From assembly GCA_023386455.1 (NCBI GenBank), contig JAEWJO010000012.1, positions 1-14,952 on the forward strand: DNA of 14,952 nucleotides, read 5' to 3'. The DNA is from Pseudomonadota bacterium. GTDB taxonomy: Bacteria; Myxococcota_A; Polyangia; Haliangiales; Haliangiaceae. The notes below the pieces were generated by a model. That model worked only from the letters and a program-made list of their open reading frames with translations, ran no database searches and was not told the DNA's origin. Both the position numbers and the translations under genes were made by a program. This document shows, piece by piece, positions 1 through 6,498 of this stretch. Numbering within the stretch: position 1 is the first letter of the stretch; each line of letters starts with the position of its first letter.

Positions 1-1
1 C

Positions 2-535
2 GGCGACGCCTCGCTCGCGATCCTCGCCGGTGGATCCGGCGGTGGCGCGGCAAGCGGTGGCGAGTGCATGCGCAGCGCGGGTGGTGCCGGTGGCGGCGCG
101 ATCCAGCTCACCGCGTTCGACTCGCTCGCGATCACCGGCGGCATCACTGCGGGCGGCGGCGGTGGAGCCGGTGGCGTCTACTGCGGCACCGACGATGGCG
201 GCGCGGGCGCCGGTGGTGGCGCGGGGGGCGCGATCTTCGTCGAGTCACGCGCGATCGATCTCCGCGGGATGCTCGCGGTCTCCGGCGGCGGCGGAGGCGC
301 GGGCGGCAACGGCAACTCGGACAATGGTCCCGTCGCGACGGGCGAGGCCGGCACCGACGGCACACTCGCATCGGTCGGCCTCGGTGGCGTCGAGCCGGTG
401 ACGAACACGTCGGGCCGCGGTGGCTCCGGCGGCTCGCGATCGTCCGCGCCGACCGCCGGTACCGATGCGGAGTTCAATCCCGGCGGCGGTGGCGGTGGTG
501 CAGGTGTCGTCGTCGTCCGGAGTGTTGGTGATTAG
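2..535 (+). CDS. Glycine-rich repeat surface protein, C-terminal part
   Basis: The reading frame is open from the left edge to a TAG stop, so only the C-terminal 177 or so residues are seen and the true start lies outside the window. The visible part alternates glycine-rich loops (runs such as GGAGAGGGAGG) with short beta-strand segments, for example around 'GGAIQLTAFDSLAITGGI' and 'GGAIFVESRAIDLRGML'. These two units look like turns of a parallel beta-helix. The end is a short hydrophobic strand followed by RSVGD. Proteins of this style are common in myxobacteria and are usually annotated as PE-PGRS-like or glycine-rich hypothetical proteins. A cell-surface location is inferred, since no signal peptide can be seen here. 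No catalytic motif is visible. The reading frame is credible because Gly/Ala repeats and strand segments are regular; the other open frames here give Arg-rich nonsense. Confidence 0.75.
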   Translation, partial: GDASLAILAGGSGGGAASGGECMRSAGGAGGGAIQLTAFDSLAITGGITAGGGGGAGGVYCGTDDGGAGAGGGAGGAIFVESRAIDLRGMLAVSGGGGGAGGNGNSDNGPVATGEAGTDGTLASVGLGGVEPVTNTSGRGGSGGSRSSAPTAGTDAEFNPGGGGGGAGVVVVRSVGD

Positions 536-555
536 TTTCGCGCGGCGATCGTCAC

Positions 556-585
556 GTGCGACGCCGTGCGACGCCTGCGACGAGA
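556..585. repeat. Short tandem repeat of a 10-mer
   Basis: GTGCGACGCC occurs twice head to tail at 556-575, followed by a partial third unit (TGCGACG). It lies in the 86-nt spacer between the glycine-rich gene and the Tat-lipoprotein gene. It could be a tandem protein-binding site in the leader of the downstream gene or chance in GC-rich DNA. No clear promoter or Shine-Dalgarno sequence is visible in this spacer. Confidence 0.4.
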
Positions 586-621
586 CTCTCGCGCTCGCCG
601 ACGCGATGTAACGTCGTCGCG

Positions 622-1878
622 ATGTCCAGTCCTCGTCTCACTCGCCGCGACGTGCTTCGCGGTGCACTCGCCGCATCCGCGCTCGCCGCGTGCGGTGGAA
701 CGTCGTCCCGGCCGTCTGCCTCGTCGAAGACCGAGGCGCGCGCGCAACCGAAACGCATCTTGATCCTCGGCGGCACCGGGTTCCTCGGTCCCAAGACGAT
801 CGATGCGGCGCTCGCGCGCGGCCACTCGGTGACGATCTTCAACCGCGGCAAGCGCGAGAAGATCCAGCCGCTCGAGAAGCAGGTCGAGCACCTCTACGGC
901 AATCGCGATCCGAAGCTGCCTGCCGACGAGAAGAACCCCGACGGAAGCCCCGTCGGGCTCGCGCAGCTCGAGGGCAAGAAGTGGGACGTCGTCATCGACA
1001 ACTCCGGCTACTTCCCGCGGCACGTCGAGGCCTCGGCGAAGCTGCTGGCGCCGAATGCAGAGCGCTACATCTACATCTCGAGCATCTCGGCATATGCCGA
1101 CAATCCGGCCGCGGGCGGCGACGAGACCGCGAAGCTCGCCGAGCTGACGGATCCGACCGTCGAGACGATGGGCGATGCGTTCGAGAACTACGGCGGCCTC
1201 AAGGTGCTGTGCGAGCGCGCCGTCACGGGCGCGTTCGGTGCGGAGCGCGCTGCGATCGTACGGCCCGGCTACATCGTCGGCCCGGGCGATCCGACGGATC
1301 GCTTCACGTACTGGACGGCGCGCATCGCCGCGGGTGGCGAGGTGCTCGCGCCGGGCTCGCCCGATGATCCGCTGCAATGGATCGACGTGCGCGATCTCGC
1401 CGACTGGCTCGTCACGCTCGCCGAGCAGGGCACGGCGGGAACGTTCAACGCGGTCGGTCCCGCGACGCCGAGCCGGTGGGGCACCGTCCTCGACACCGCG
1501 GTCACCGCCTCGGGAAGCGGCGCGAAGCTCACGTGGGTGCCGACCTCGTGGCTCGAGAAGCACGAGATGGCCGGCGAGGACGCGTTCCCGATCTGGGTGC
1601 CACCGGTCGACAAGTTCGCCGGCTTTCATCGCTGGAAGAACGAGCGCGCGAAGGCAGCAGGCCTGACGTTCCGGACGATCGACGACACGGTGAAGGCGCT
1701 GCTCGCATGGTTCCCGACGGAGCTCGAGCGGCGCGCACGCGTGACGAAGGAGCTCGTCGAGGGCGCGAAGGCGAGGGGAGAGGAGCCGCCGAAGATGGCG
1801 GACCCGACCGCGCTGCGCGCCGGGCCGACGCGCGAGCGCGAGGCCGAGCTGCTCGCCGCGTTCCACACCGGCACGTGA
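622..1878 (+). CDS. Tat-exported lipoprotein, NAD(P)-dependent epimerase/dehydratase-like
   Basis: A 418-aa protein. The start at 622 is preferred to an in-frame upstream start at 556 because it places a classical twin-arginine signal at the N-terminus: SSPRLTRRDVLRG, a hydrophobic stretch, then lipobox LAAC with Cys24. After a short linker comes a Rossmann fold with the dinucleotide motif GGTGFLG (about residues 50-56). A strand with Ser-Ser follows (YISSISAY, about 151-158), then a YxxxK pair (Tyr190, Lys194), as in extended or atypical short-chain dehydrogenases. The substrate is unknown; sugar-nucleotide epimerases and related reductases share this architecture. The signal predicts export in folded form, probably with bound cofactor, and lipid anchoring in the cell envelope. 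It appears to stand alone: it follows the glycine-rich gene by 86 nt, and its TGA is immediately followed by the stop of the convergent gene. No obvious Shine-Dalgarno sequence is seen. Confidence 0.85.
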   Translation: MSSPRLTRRDVLRGALAASALAACGGTSSRPSASSKTEARAQPKRILILGGTGFLGPKTIDAALARGHSVTIFNRGKREKIQPLEKQVEHLYGNRDPKLPADEKNPDGSPVGLAQLEGKKWDVVIDNSGYFPRHVEASAKLLAPNAERYIYISSISAYADNPAAGGDETAKLAELTDPTVETMGDAFENYGGLKVLCERAVTGAFGAERAAIVRPGYIVGPGDPTDRFTYWTARIAAGGEVLAPGSPDDPLQWIDVRDLADWLVTLAEQGTAGTFNAVGPATPSRWGTVLDTAVTASGSGAKLTWVPTSWLEKHEMAGEDAFPIWVPPVDKFAGFHRWKNERAKAAGLTFRTIDDTVKALLAWFPTELERRARVTKELVEGAKARGEEPPKMADPTALRAGPTREREAELLAAFHTGT

Positions 1879-2535
1879 TCAGGTGACGTCGGCGGAGCTC
1901 GCCGCGTCGACGTCGGCGCCCTCGACGATCTTCTGCGCGACGGCGGTCGGGTGCGAGACCTTGCCGTCGGCGAACTTGATCGCGAACGGCACGGGCAAGT
2001 CGCGCGTGTCGATCCAGCGGCCGCCACCGCGCCGCGCTTGCTCGCCCGCCAGCGCCGAGAGCTCGAACACCGCGGTCCAGTACTTCTCGGGCTCCTTGTC
2101 GCGATCGAGCGGCGATGCGCGGCGTCGCTCCTCGACCTGCTTCAGCGCGGTCGCGACATCGACGACGCCGATGCTGCCGCGCGCGTGGTGCGCGAGCTCG
2201 GAGAACGCGATGTCGATGATCGCCGCGACACCTGCCGCCTGAGCCGGGACGACGATCTTCTCGCCATCGCGCGTCGCGATCGCCGCGCCGGCCCGCGTCA
2301 CCGCCTCCGACAAGAAGCTCGGCAGCGACGTCGCGCCATAACGCACCTCGCCCTTGCCATCGAACTTTGCCTCGAGCGCACGCCGCGCCGCGAGCACGCG
2401 TGCGATCGCGATCAACGTGGAAAGACTCGGCACGCGCTGCATCTGTGCCGCAGTGCGTTCATCCTCGATGAGGATCACGGCGCCGCCCGCCGGCAGCGGC
2501 CGAACGCGATCGAGCTTGTGCACGCGCGCCCACAT
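1879..2535 (-). CDS. Hypothetical protein, unrecognised
   Basis: 218 aa from the ATG at 2535; an in-frame ATG at 2553 would add six residues. The downstream ATG is preferred because a TATAGT box (2542-2547, minus strand) overlaps the extra codons and sits 6 nt before it, which would suit a leaderless transcript. I do not recognise a family. The protein looks soluble, with no signal peptide or membrane span. The first 50 residues have alternating strand and helix character (VILIEDERTAAQ). A middle Ala-rich segment (about 80-120) contains 'AIIDIAFSELAHHARGS', and the C-terminal part contains the patch 'RWIDTRDLPVPFAIKF' followed by GKVSHPTAVAQKIVEG. Codon use matches its neighbours, which supports a real gene. 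It is convergent with the Tat-lipoprotein gene (no spacer) and divergent from the S37 peptidase gene. No function is proposed. Confidence 0.72.
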   Translation of the reverse strand: MWARVHKLDRVRPLPAGGAVILIEDERTAAQMQRVPSLSTLIAIARVLAARRALEAKFDGKGEVRYGATSLPSFLSEAVTRAGAAIATRDGEKIVVPAQAAGVAAIIDIAFSELAHHARGSIGVVDVATALKQVEERRRASPLDRDKEPEKYWTAVFELSALAGEQARRGGGRWIDTRDLPVPFAIKFADGKVSHPTAVAQKIVEGADVDAASSADVT

Positions 2536-2541
2536 CCCATG

Positions 2542-2547
2542 ACTATA
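2542..2547 (-). promoter_or_regulatory. Candidate -10 box of the 218-aa gene
   Basis: TATAGT on the minus strand, matching the sigma-70 -10 consensus at 5 of 6 positions, lies 6 nt before the ATG at 2535 in otherwise GC-rich DNA. Transcription would start at or next to the ATG, giving a leaderless message. No convincing -35 hexamer is present about 17 nt upstream, so this is tentative. Confidence 0.3.
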
Positions 2548-2647
2548 CGTCATCGCTGTCGCGGGGCATCGCCGGGGGCGAGCGCACGTTAGGGGAAGTC
2601 GGCGGCGCGATTCCGGGCGTCCGGACCACGCGTGCTATCTGACCGCG

Positions 2648-4090
2648 GTGCGCATCTGGGTGATCGGGCTTGCCGCATGCATCGCGTGCGGCGATTCGAA
2701 GTCAACGTCGAACCCGACGCCGGACGCGCCGGTGGTGGCTCCGGACGCCTCGCTCGACGCGAGCGAAGCGCCGCTCGGTGACATCCTCGACGAGCTCCGA
2801 GCGATTCCCGGCATGGAGGTCGAGGAAGGCTCGACGATGGTCGCCGGCTATCGCTTCTTCGTCATGCAGTACGACCAGCCGGTCGATCACGACAATCCGA
2901 GCGGGCCGCGATTCAAGCAGCGCATGACGCTCATGCACCGCGACTACGCCGCGCCGACCGTCGTCTACAACAGCGGCTACTTCGTCTCGACCCGCGGCAG
3001 TCGCGGCCAGCTCGCGCAGGTGATCGACGGCAACCAGCTGTCGATGGAGTACCGCTACTTCATGCCGTCGCGCCCCGATCCGGCCGACTGGACCAAGCTC
3101 GACATCGAGCAGGCCGCGACCGATCAGCACCGGATCACCGAGGCGCTGAAGGCGCGCATCTATCACACGAACAAGTGGCTGACGACCGGCGCGAGCAAGG
3201 GCGGCATGACGTCGCTGTTCCACCGCCGGTTCTTCCCGGACGACGTCGACGGCACGGTCGCGCTCGTCGCGCCGTTCGACTACCCGGCGGACGCGATGCC
3301 GTCGCCGACGAACCGCTACTTCGTGTTCCTCGAGAACGTCGGCACCGATGCGGCGTGCCGGCAGAAGCTGAAGGACTTCCAGAATATCGCGCTGGCGCGG
3401 CGCGACGCGATGAAGACGCGCATGCGCGACGAGGCGACGTTCACGCAGATCCTCGGCGAGGACCGCGCGCTCGAGTTCGCGGTCGAGGAGCTGCCGTTCA
3501 TCTTCTGGCAGTACGGCAACCAGTCGCGGTGCTCGTCGATCCCGGCGAGTGGCGCGAGCGACGACGCGGTGTTCGAGTTCCTCGACAACACGGTCTCGGT
3601 CGCGTCGTACGCCGATGCCGACCTCATCGACTACCTGCCGTACTACCACCAGAGCGCGACGCAGCTCGGCTATCCGATCAGCGACGAGAGCTACCTCGTC
3701 GGTCTCATGTACCCGGGCGAGGACACCGCGCGCGCGTACATCCCCGCGGGCGTCACGACGCCGGCGTACGACAACGGTGCAGCGATGCAGGATGTCCAGT
3801 CGTGGATCGCGACGAGCGGCTCGCAGATCCTGCTCATCTACGGACAGAACGATCCGTGGACCGCCGGCGCCGTCGACATCGGGAACGCGACGGACTCGTT
3901 CAAGTTCATCTCGCCGAACGGCAACCACGGCAGCTCGCTCGCGAACCTCGCGAGCCAGGACCAGTCGGTCGCGCTCGCCGCGATCATGCGGTGGGCCGGT
4001 CTCGCGCCGAAGCTGCACGGTCCGTACGTCTTCGACCCGGACGAGCGCACGACGGAGCAGGACGAGCTCGCGTTGCGCCGCCGCCTCTAG
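2648..4090 (+). CDS. S37 family tripeptidyl-peptidase-like lipoprotein
   Basis: 480 aa with a GTG start; no earlier in-frame start is available. The N-terminus is a lipoprotein signal: MRIWVIGLAACIACGD, lipobox LAAC (Cys11), with Cys14 as an alternative. An Asp/Pro/Ala-rich linker of about 30 residues typical of myxobacterial lipoproteins follows. The body resembles secreted PS-10 tripeptidyl aminopeptidases of peptidase family S37. The nucleophile elbow is TGASKGGMT (Ser183), and candidate triad partners are Asp402 (IYGQNDPW) and His427 (PNGNHGS). The order Ser-Asp-His and the length fit an alpha/beta-hydrolase peptidase. It should release tripeptides from peptide N-termini at the cell envelope or surface; this is inferred from the family. 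The gene stands alone: it is divergent from the 218-aa gene and its stop is 2 nt from the stop of the convergent histidine kinase gene. A weak extended -10-like TGCTATCT (2633-2640) lies just before the start codon. Confidence 0.88.
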   Translation: MRIWVIGLAACIACGDSKSTSNPTPDAPVVAPDASLDASEAPLGDILDELRAIPGMEVEEGSTMVAGYRFFVMQYDQPVDHDNPSGPRFKQRMTLMHRDYAAPTVVYNSGYFVSTRGSRGQLAQVIDGNQLSMEYRYFMPSRPDPADWTKLDIEQAATDQHRITEALKARIYHTNKWLTTGASKGGMTSLFHRRFFPDDVDGTVALVAPFDYPADAMPSPTNRYFVFLENVGTDAACRQKLKDFQNIALARRDAMKTRMRDEATFTQILGEDRALEFAVEELPFIFWQYGNQSRCSSIPASGASDDAVFEFLDNTVSVASYADADLIDYLPYYHQSATQLGYPISDESYLVGLMYPGEDTARAYIPAGVTTPAYDNGAAMQDVQSWIATSGSQILLIYGQNDPWTAGAVDIGNATDSFKFISPNGNHGSSLANLASQDQSVALAAIMRWAGLAPKLHGPYVFDPDERTTEQDELALRRRL

Positions 4091-4092
4091 CG

Positions 4093-5718
4093 TCAGGGCT
4101 CGGGGTCGAGCGGCAGCACGATCGTGAACGTGGAGCCCTCGCCGAGCTTGCTCTCCGCGGTGATCGTTCCACCGTGGGCCTCGACGATGCCCTTGCAGAT
4201 GTACAGGCCAAGACCGGTGCCCTTCGCGGCGATCCGGCGCGCCGACCAGTACGGCTCGAAGATGTAGGGCAGGTCGCGAGGCTGGATCCCCGGCCCGGTG
4301 TCCTCGACGAGCAGGTGAACCTGATCGCCCTCGGTCCGGCCCTTGATGAAGATCACATCGCCGGCCTTGCAGAACTTGATCGCGTTGCCGATCACGTTGG
4401 CGAGCGCCTGGAGCATGCGCGTGCGATCGACGCGCGCGCACGCGCCGGCGAGGTGCATGTCGCGCTCGATGCGGATCGTCCGGTAACGCGCCAGCGCCTC
4501 CTGGGCCGCGACGGCTTCGTTGACGAGTCGCGTGATGTCCTCGCGCCGCGTCGTGACCCTGAACCGGCCCACCTGCAGGCTGGCGGTATCGAGGAGGTCG
4601 CCGAGCAGCCGCTCCATCTGGCCGGCCGAGCGCTGGACCACGTCGAGGTGCTTGAGCACGCGCGGATCGAGCGTCAGCGAGTCGCGCGCGAGGGTCGTCG
4701 CGAGCTCGATCGATGCGAGCGGGCTGCGCATCTCGTGCGACACGATCGCGAGCATCCGATCGCGCGAGTAGATCGCATCCTGCGCATCGGCGTGGAGACG
4801 CGCGTTGTCGAGGCACATGCCGGCACGACGCCCGATCTCGACGGCTGTCGCGAGCTCGCGCTCGCCGAAGGCGCCCGCCGTCGTACGCACGAGCGTGAGG
4901 GTGCCGAGCGCCCGTCCGCGCGCCGCGAGCGGCACGACGACCACCGAGCCGATGCCGAGCGCCTGCAACATGTCGATGTACTCGCGACTGGCGTGACTCT
5001 GCAGGAGGGAGAGGTCGGTGACCTCGCGGACGAGCTGGGGCGAGCCGGTGCGGAGCACGTAGTCGATGCTCGAGGGCCTGCGGGGCTCGGGAGGAAATCG
5101 AGTCGACCACTCGCGCACGAGCGCGACCTTCGTCGGGTCGGAATGCGCGGTCGCGACGCGCTCGAGCGTGCCCTCGCGAAGCACGTCGAGGACACACCAG
5201 TCGGCGAGCTCGGGGACGACCACCTCGACGAGGTGCGCGAGCGTCGGCGGGCGATCGAGGTCCGCGTTCAGTGCGACGGTCGTGCGCGCGAGCAGGCGCT
5301 GTTCGCGCGCGACCTGGTCGAGCGTGTGGAGTGCGCTGGCGCGGGCTCGCGTGACGTGCGCGACCGCGGCGCCCGCAAGCTCGTCGATCGCGCGCATCGC
5401 GGCGAGGAGCTCGTGCGCCGCGCAGCGGTCGCCGAACGTCCGCGTGATGCAGTCGCGCAGGAGCGCGAGCTCGCCGACGATCTGCGTCAGGTCGAACCGC
5501 TCGACGACGTGGTCGAGCGCCTGCTCGTTCGCGGGGCGGTCGATCGCATCGACCCGGTCGGCGATTCGTTCGAGGAGGCCCGGCAGATGATCGCTCAGCG
5601 CGAGGCGCTCGAGCGTCGCCGCACCCGGCAGCGCGCGGGCCTCGGCCTCCCACGGGACGAGGATGCTCTCGCGATGCATGCGGAGCAGGGCGGCGAGCCC
5701 CGGAGAGTTGGCGGTCAC
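4093..5718 (-). CDS. Sensor histidine kinase (RsbRD N-terminal, GAF, HisKA, HATPase)
   Basis: 541 aa from a GTG start 13 nt after the stop of the heme-oxygenase-like gene, so the two are probably one operon. A longer upstream open frame is rejected because it overlaps that gene in an Arg/Ser-rich shadow frame. Residues about 9-120 resemble the RsbRD N-terminal domain (LLRMHRESILVPWEAEAR, then LSDHLPGLLERIADRV). About 155-305 is a GAF domain (SVVVVPLAARGRALGTLTLV). The H-box is SHEMRSPL with phospho-acceptor His328. The ATP-binding domain shows the N-box (Asn441/Asn445), the G1 box DTGPG (473-477), IFEPYW and the G2 box GTGLGL (500-505). All catalytic boxes are intact. There is no transmembrane segment, so it senses in the cytoplasm. 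No response regulator is adjacent, making it an orphan kinase here. The GAF is not embedded in a PAS-GAF-PHY phytochrome array. Confidence 0.92.
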   Translation of the reverse strand: MTANSPGLAALLRMHRESILVPWEAEARALPGAATLERLALSDHLPGLLERIADRVDAIDRPANEQALDHVVERFDLTQIVGELALLRDCITRTFGDRCAAHELLAAMRAIDELAGAAVAHVTRARASALHTLDQVAREQRLLARTTVALNADLDRPPTLAHLVEVVVPELADWCVLDVLREGTLERVATAHSDPTKVALVREWSTRFPPEPRRPSSIDYVLRTGSPQLVREVTDLSLLQSHASREYIDMLQALGIGSVVVVPLAARGRALGTLTLVRTTAGAFGERELATAVEIGRRAGMCLDNARLHADAQDAIYSRDRMLAIVSHEMRSPLASIELATTLARDSLTLDPRVLKHLDVVQRSAGQMERLLGDLLDTASLQVGRFRVTTRREDITRLVNEAVAAQEALARYRTIRIERDMHLAGACARVDRTRMLQALANVIGNAIKFCKAGDVIFIKGRTEGDQVHLLVEDTGPGIQPRDLPYIFEPYWSARRIAAKGTGLGLYICKGIVEAHGGTITAESKLGEGSTFTIVLPLDPEP

Positions 5719-5731
5719 GTCGGCGTCCGGA

Positions 5732-6340
5732 TCAGAGCGCGCTGCGCGCCTGGATCTGGGGCCGCGCCTGCGCGTCCCAGGATGCGAGGGCCTGGAATCC
5801 ACCCCGTGCCGCGGTGACGAGCTCCTCGACGCTGTCCTCGTCGATGCCGACCTCGTCGAGCACGCGCCCGTAGTCATGCCAGTGAGCGTTCGCCGTGCCC
5901 TCGTAGGCGCGCAGGTAGGCGGTCGGGACCGCGGTACCGAGCGCGCGCTGGAGCCAGCGCAGGAGCGCCTCGAAGTGCAGTGTCGGCCGCTCGAGGACGT
6001 ACATCCAGCCGAGCGCGTCGATGACGCTCGGAAACGGCGCCACCGAGTACTGCGCGACCGCCGAGATCTCCTGCGCCGTGAAGCCAAACGCGATCAGATC
6101 CTGCGCGATGAGGCCGGCGCGAGCCCGCAGGCGAACATCGATCACGTTGCGGACGCCGGGCGTGTACGCGAGCGCGCTCTCGACCGCGCTCTCGAACCCG
6201 TAGGTGATGAGGAGTTGCTCGATGTAGTCGCGGCGCCGCACGCGCTGGAGCCGGAGCGCTCCCCACGCTTCGTCTGCCGCGGCGTGGTACTCGCGGGTCT
6301 CGAGGTTCAGACGCAGCAGTGCCGTCGAAAGCTGTTCCAC
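5732..6340 (-). CDS. Heme oxygenase-like protein
   Basis: 202 aa, GTG start. Three regions recall bacterial biliverdin-forming heme oxygenases. First, an N-terminal helix with LETREYHAAAD, where His19 would be the proximal heme ligand. Second, a central helix with ALGWMYVLERPTLHFEAL (about 109-126), corresponding to the 'G-x-x-Y-V-L-E-G-S-x-L-G-G' distal helix. Third, the helices YLRAYEGTANAHWHDYG (142-158) and VTAARGGFQALASW (175-188). It is helical, soluble and of normal family length. The glycines that normally line the distal heme pocket (GSxLGG) are replaced by RPTLHF, so catalytic activity is uncertain; it might instead bind heme or another tetrapyrrole as a sensor or partner. It is the first gene of an operon with the cytoplasmic histidine kinase, similar in layout to bphO next to phytochrome kinases, although that kinase is not a recognisable phytochrome. 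Assignment is by motif memory only. Confidence 0.68.
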   Translation of the reverse strand: MEQLSTALLRLNLETREYHAAADEAWGALRLQRVRRRDYIEQLLITYGFESAVESALAYTPGVRNVIDVRLRARAGLIAQDLIAFGFTAQEISAVAQYSVAPFPSVIDALGWMYVLERPTLHFEALLRWLQRALGTAVPTAYLRAYEGTANAHWHDYGRVLDEVGIDEDSVEELVTAARGGFQALASWDAQARPQIQARSAL

Positions 6341-6473
6341 CGGCGCGTGAGGGCTGCAACTCTCATGCTCGCCATCGGGATGGCCATTGGCCTACTTATG
6401 GTTTTACCTTTGTGGCACCCGCGCTCGGCGAGCCCTGCCGCACGCTCTGTAAACGATCTATATACCTATAACT
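6341..6473. other. Comparatively AT-rich spacer upstream of the heme-oxygenase/kinase operon
   Basis: This stretch contains TATATACC, TTTACA (minus strand) and TTATGGTTTTACC segments in a genome that is otherwise very GC-rich. It separates the LysR gene from the operon it precedes and so most likely holds the operon promoter. No pair of -35/-10 hexamers with good spacing could be fixed. A short inverted repeat GGCC-ATT-GGCC lies near 6383-6393. Confidence 0.4.
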
Positions 6474-6498
6474 AAAAGCGACCTGGCCGGGAGTCGCT
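6474..6498 (-). terminator. Candidate intrinsic terminator of the LysR gene
   Basis: On the minus strand AGCGAC (6498-6493) pairs with GTCGCT (6482-6477) around a 10-nt GC-rich loop and is followed by TTTTAG. The stem overlaps the LysR stop codon. The 6-bp stem and short U-run make it modest, but it is well placed to separate LysR from the downstream operon. Confidence 0.4.

Noticed and set aside
1..535. CRISPR or DNA repeat array suggested by repeated GGCGGCGGTGG segments
   Set aside because: The repetition reflects glycine codons in a low-complexity protein; there are no regular spacers.
2702..5817. Very long open frames on both strands across the S37, kinase and heme-oxygenase genes (over 850 codons each)
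   Set aside because: Their products are extremely rich in Arg, Ala and Gly with no motifs, and they run antisense or out of frame to well-supported genes. They result from high GC at third codon positions.
5719..6087. N-terminal extension of the histidine kinase into the heme-oxygenase-like gene
   Set aside because: The extra 123 residues are Arg/Ser-rich shadow sequence overlapping a real gene in another frame; the GTG at 5718 gives a natural start just before the RsbRD-like domain.
5732..6340. Annotation as a phytochrome-associated bphO
   Set aside because: The adjacent kinase lacks PAS-GAF-PHY organisation and the oxygenase has lost the glycine-rich distal helix, so a bphO name is not justified.
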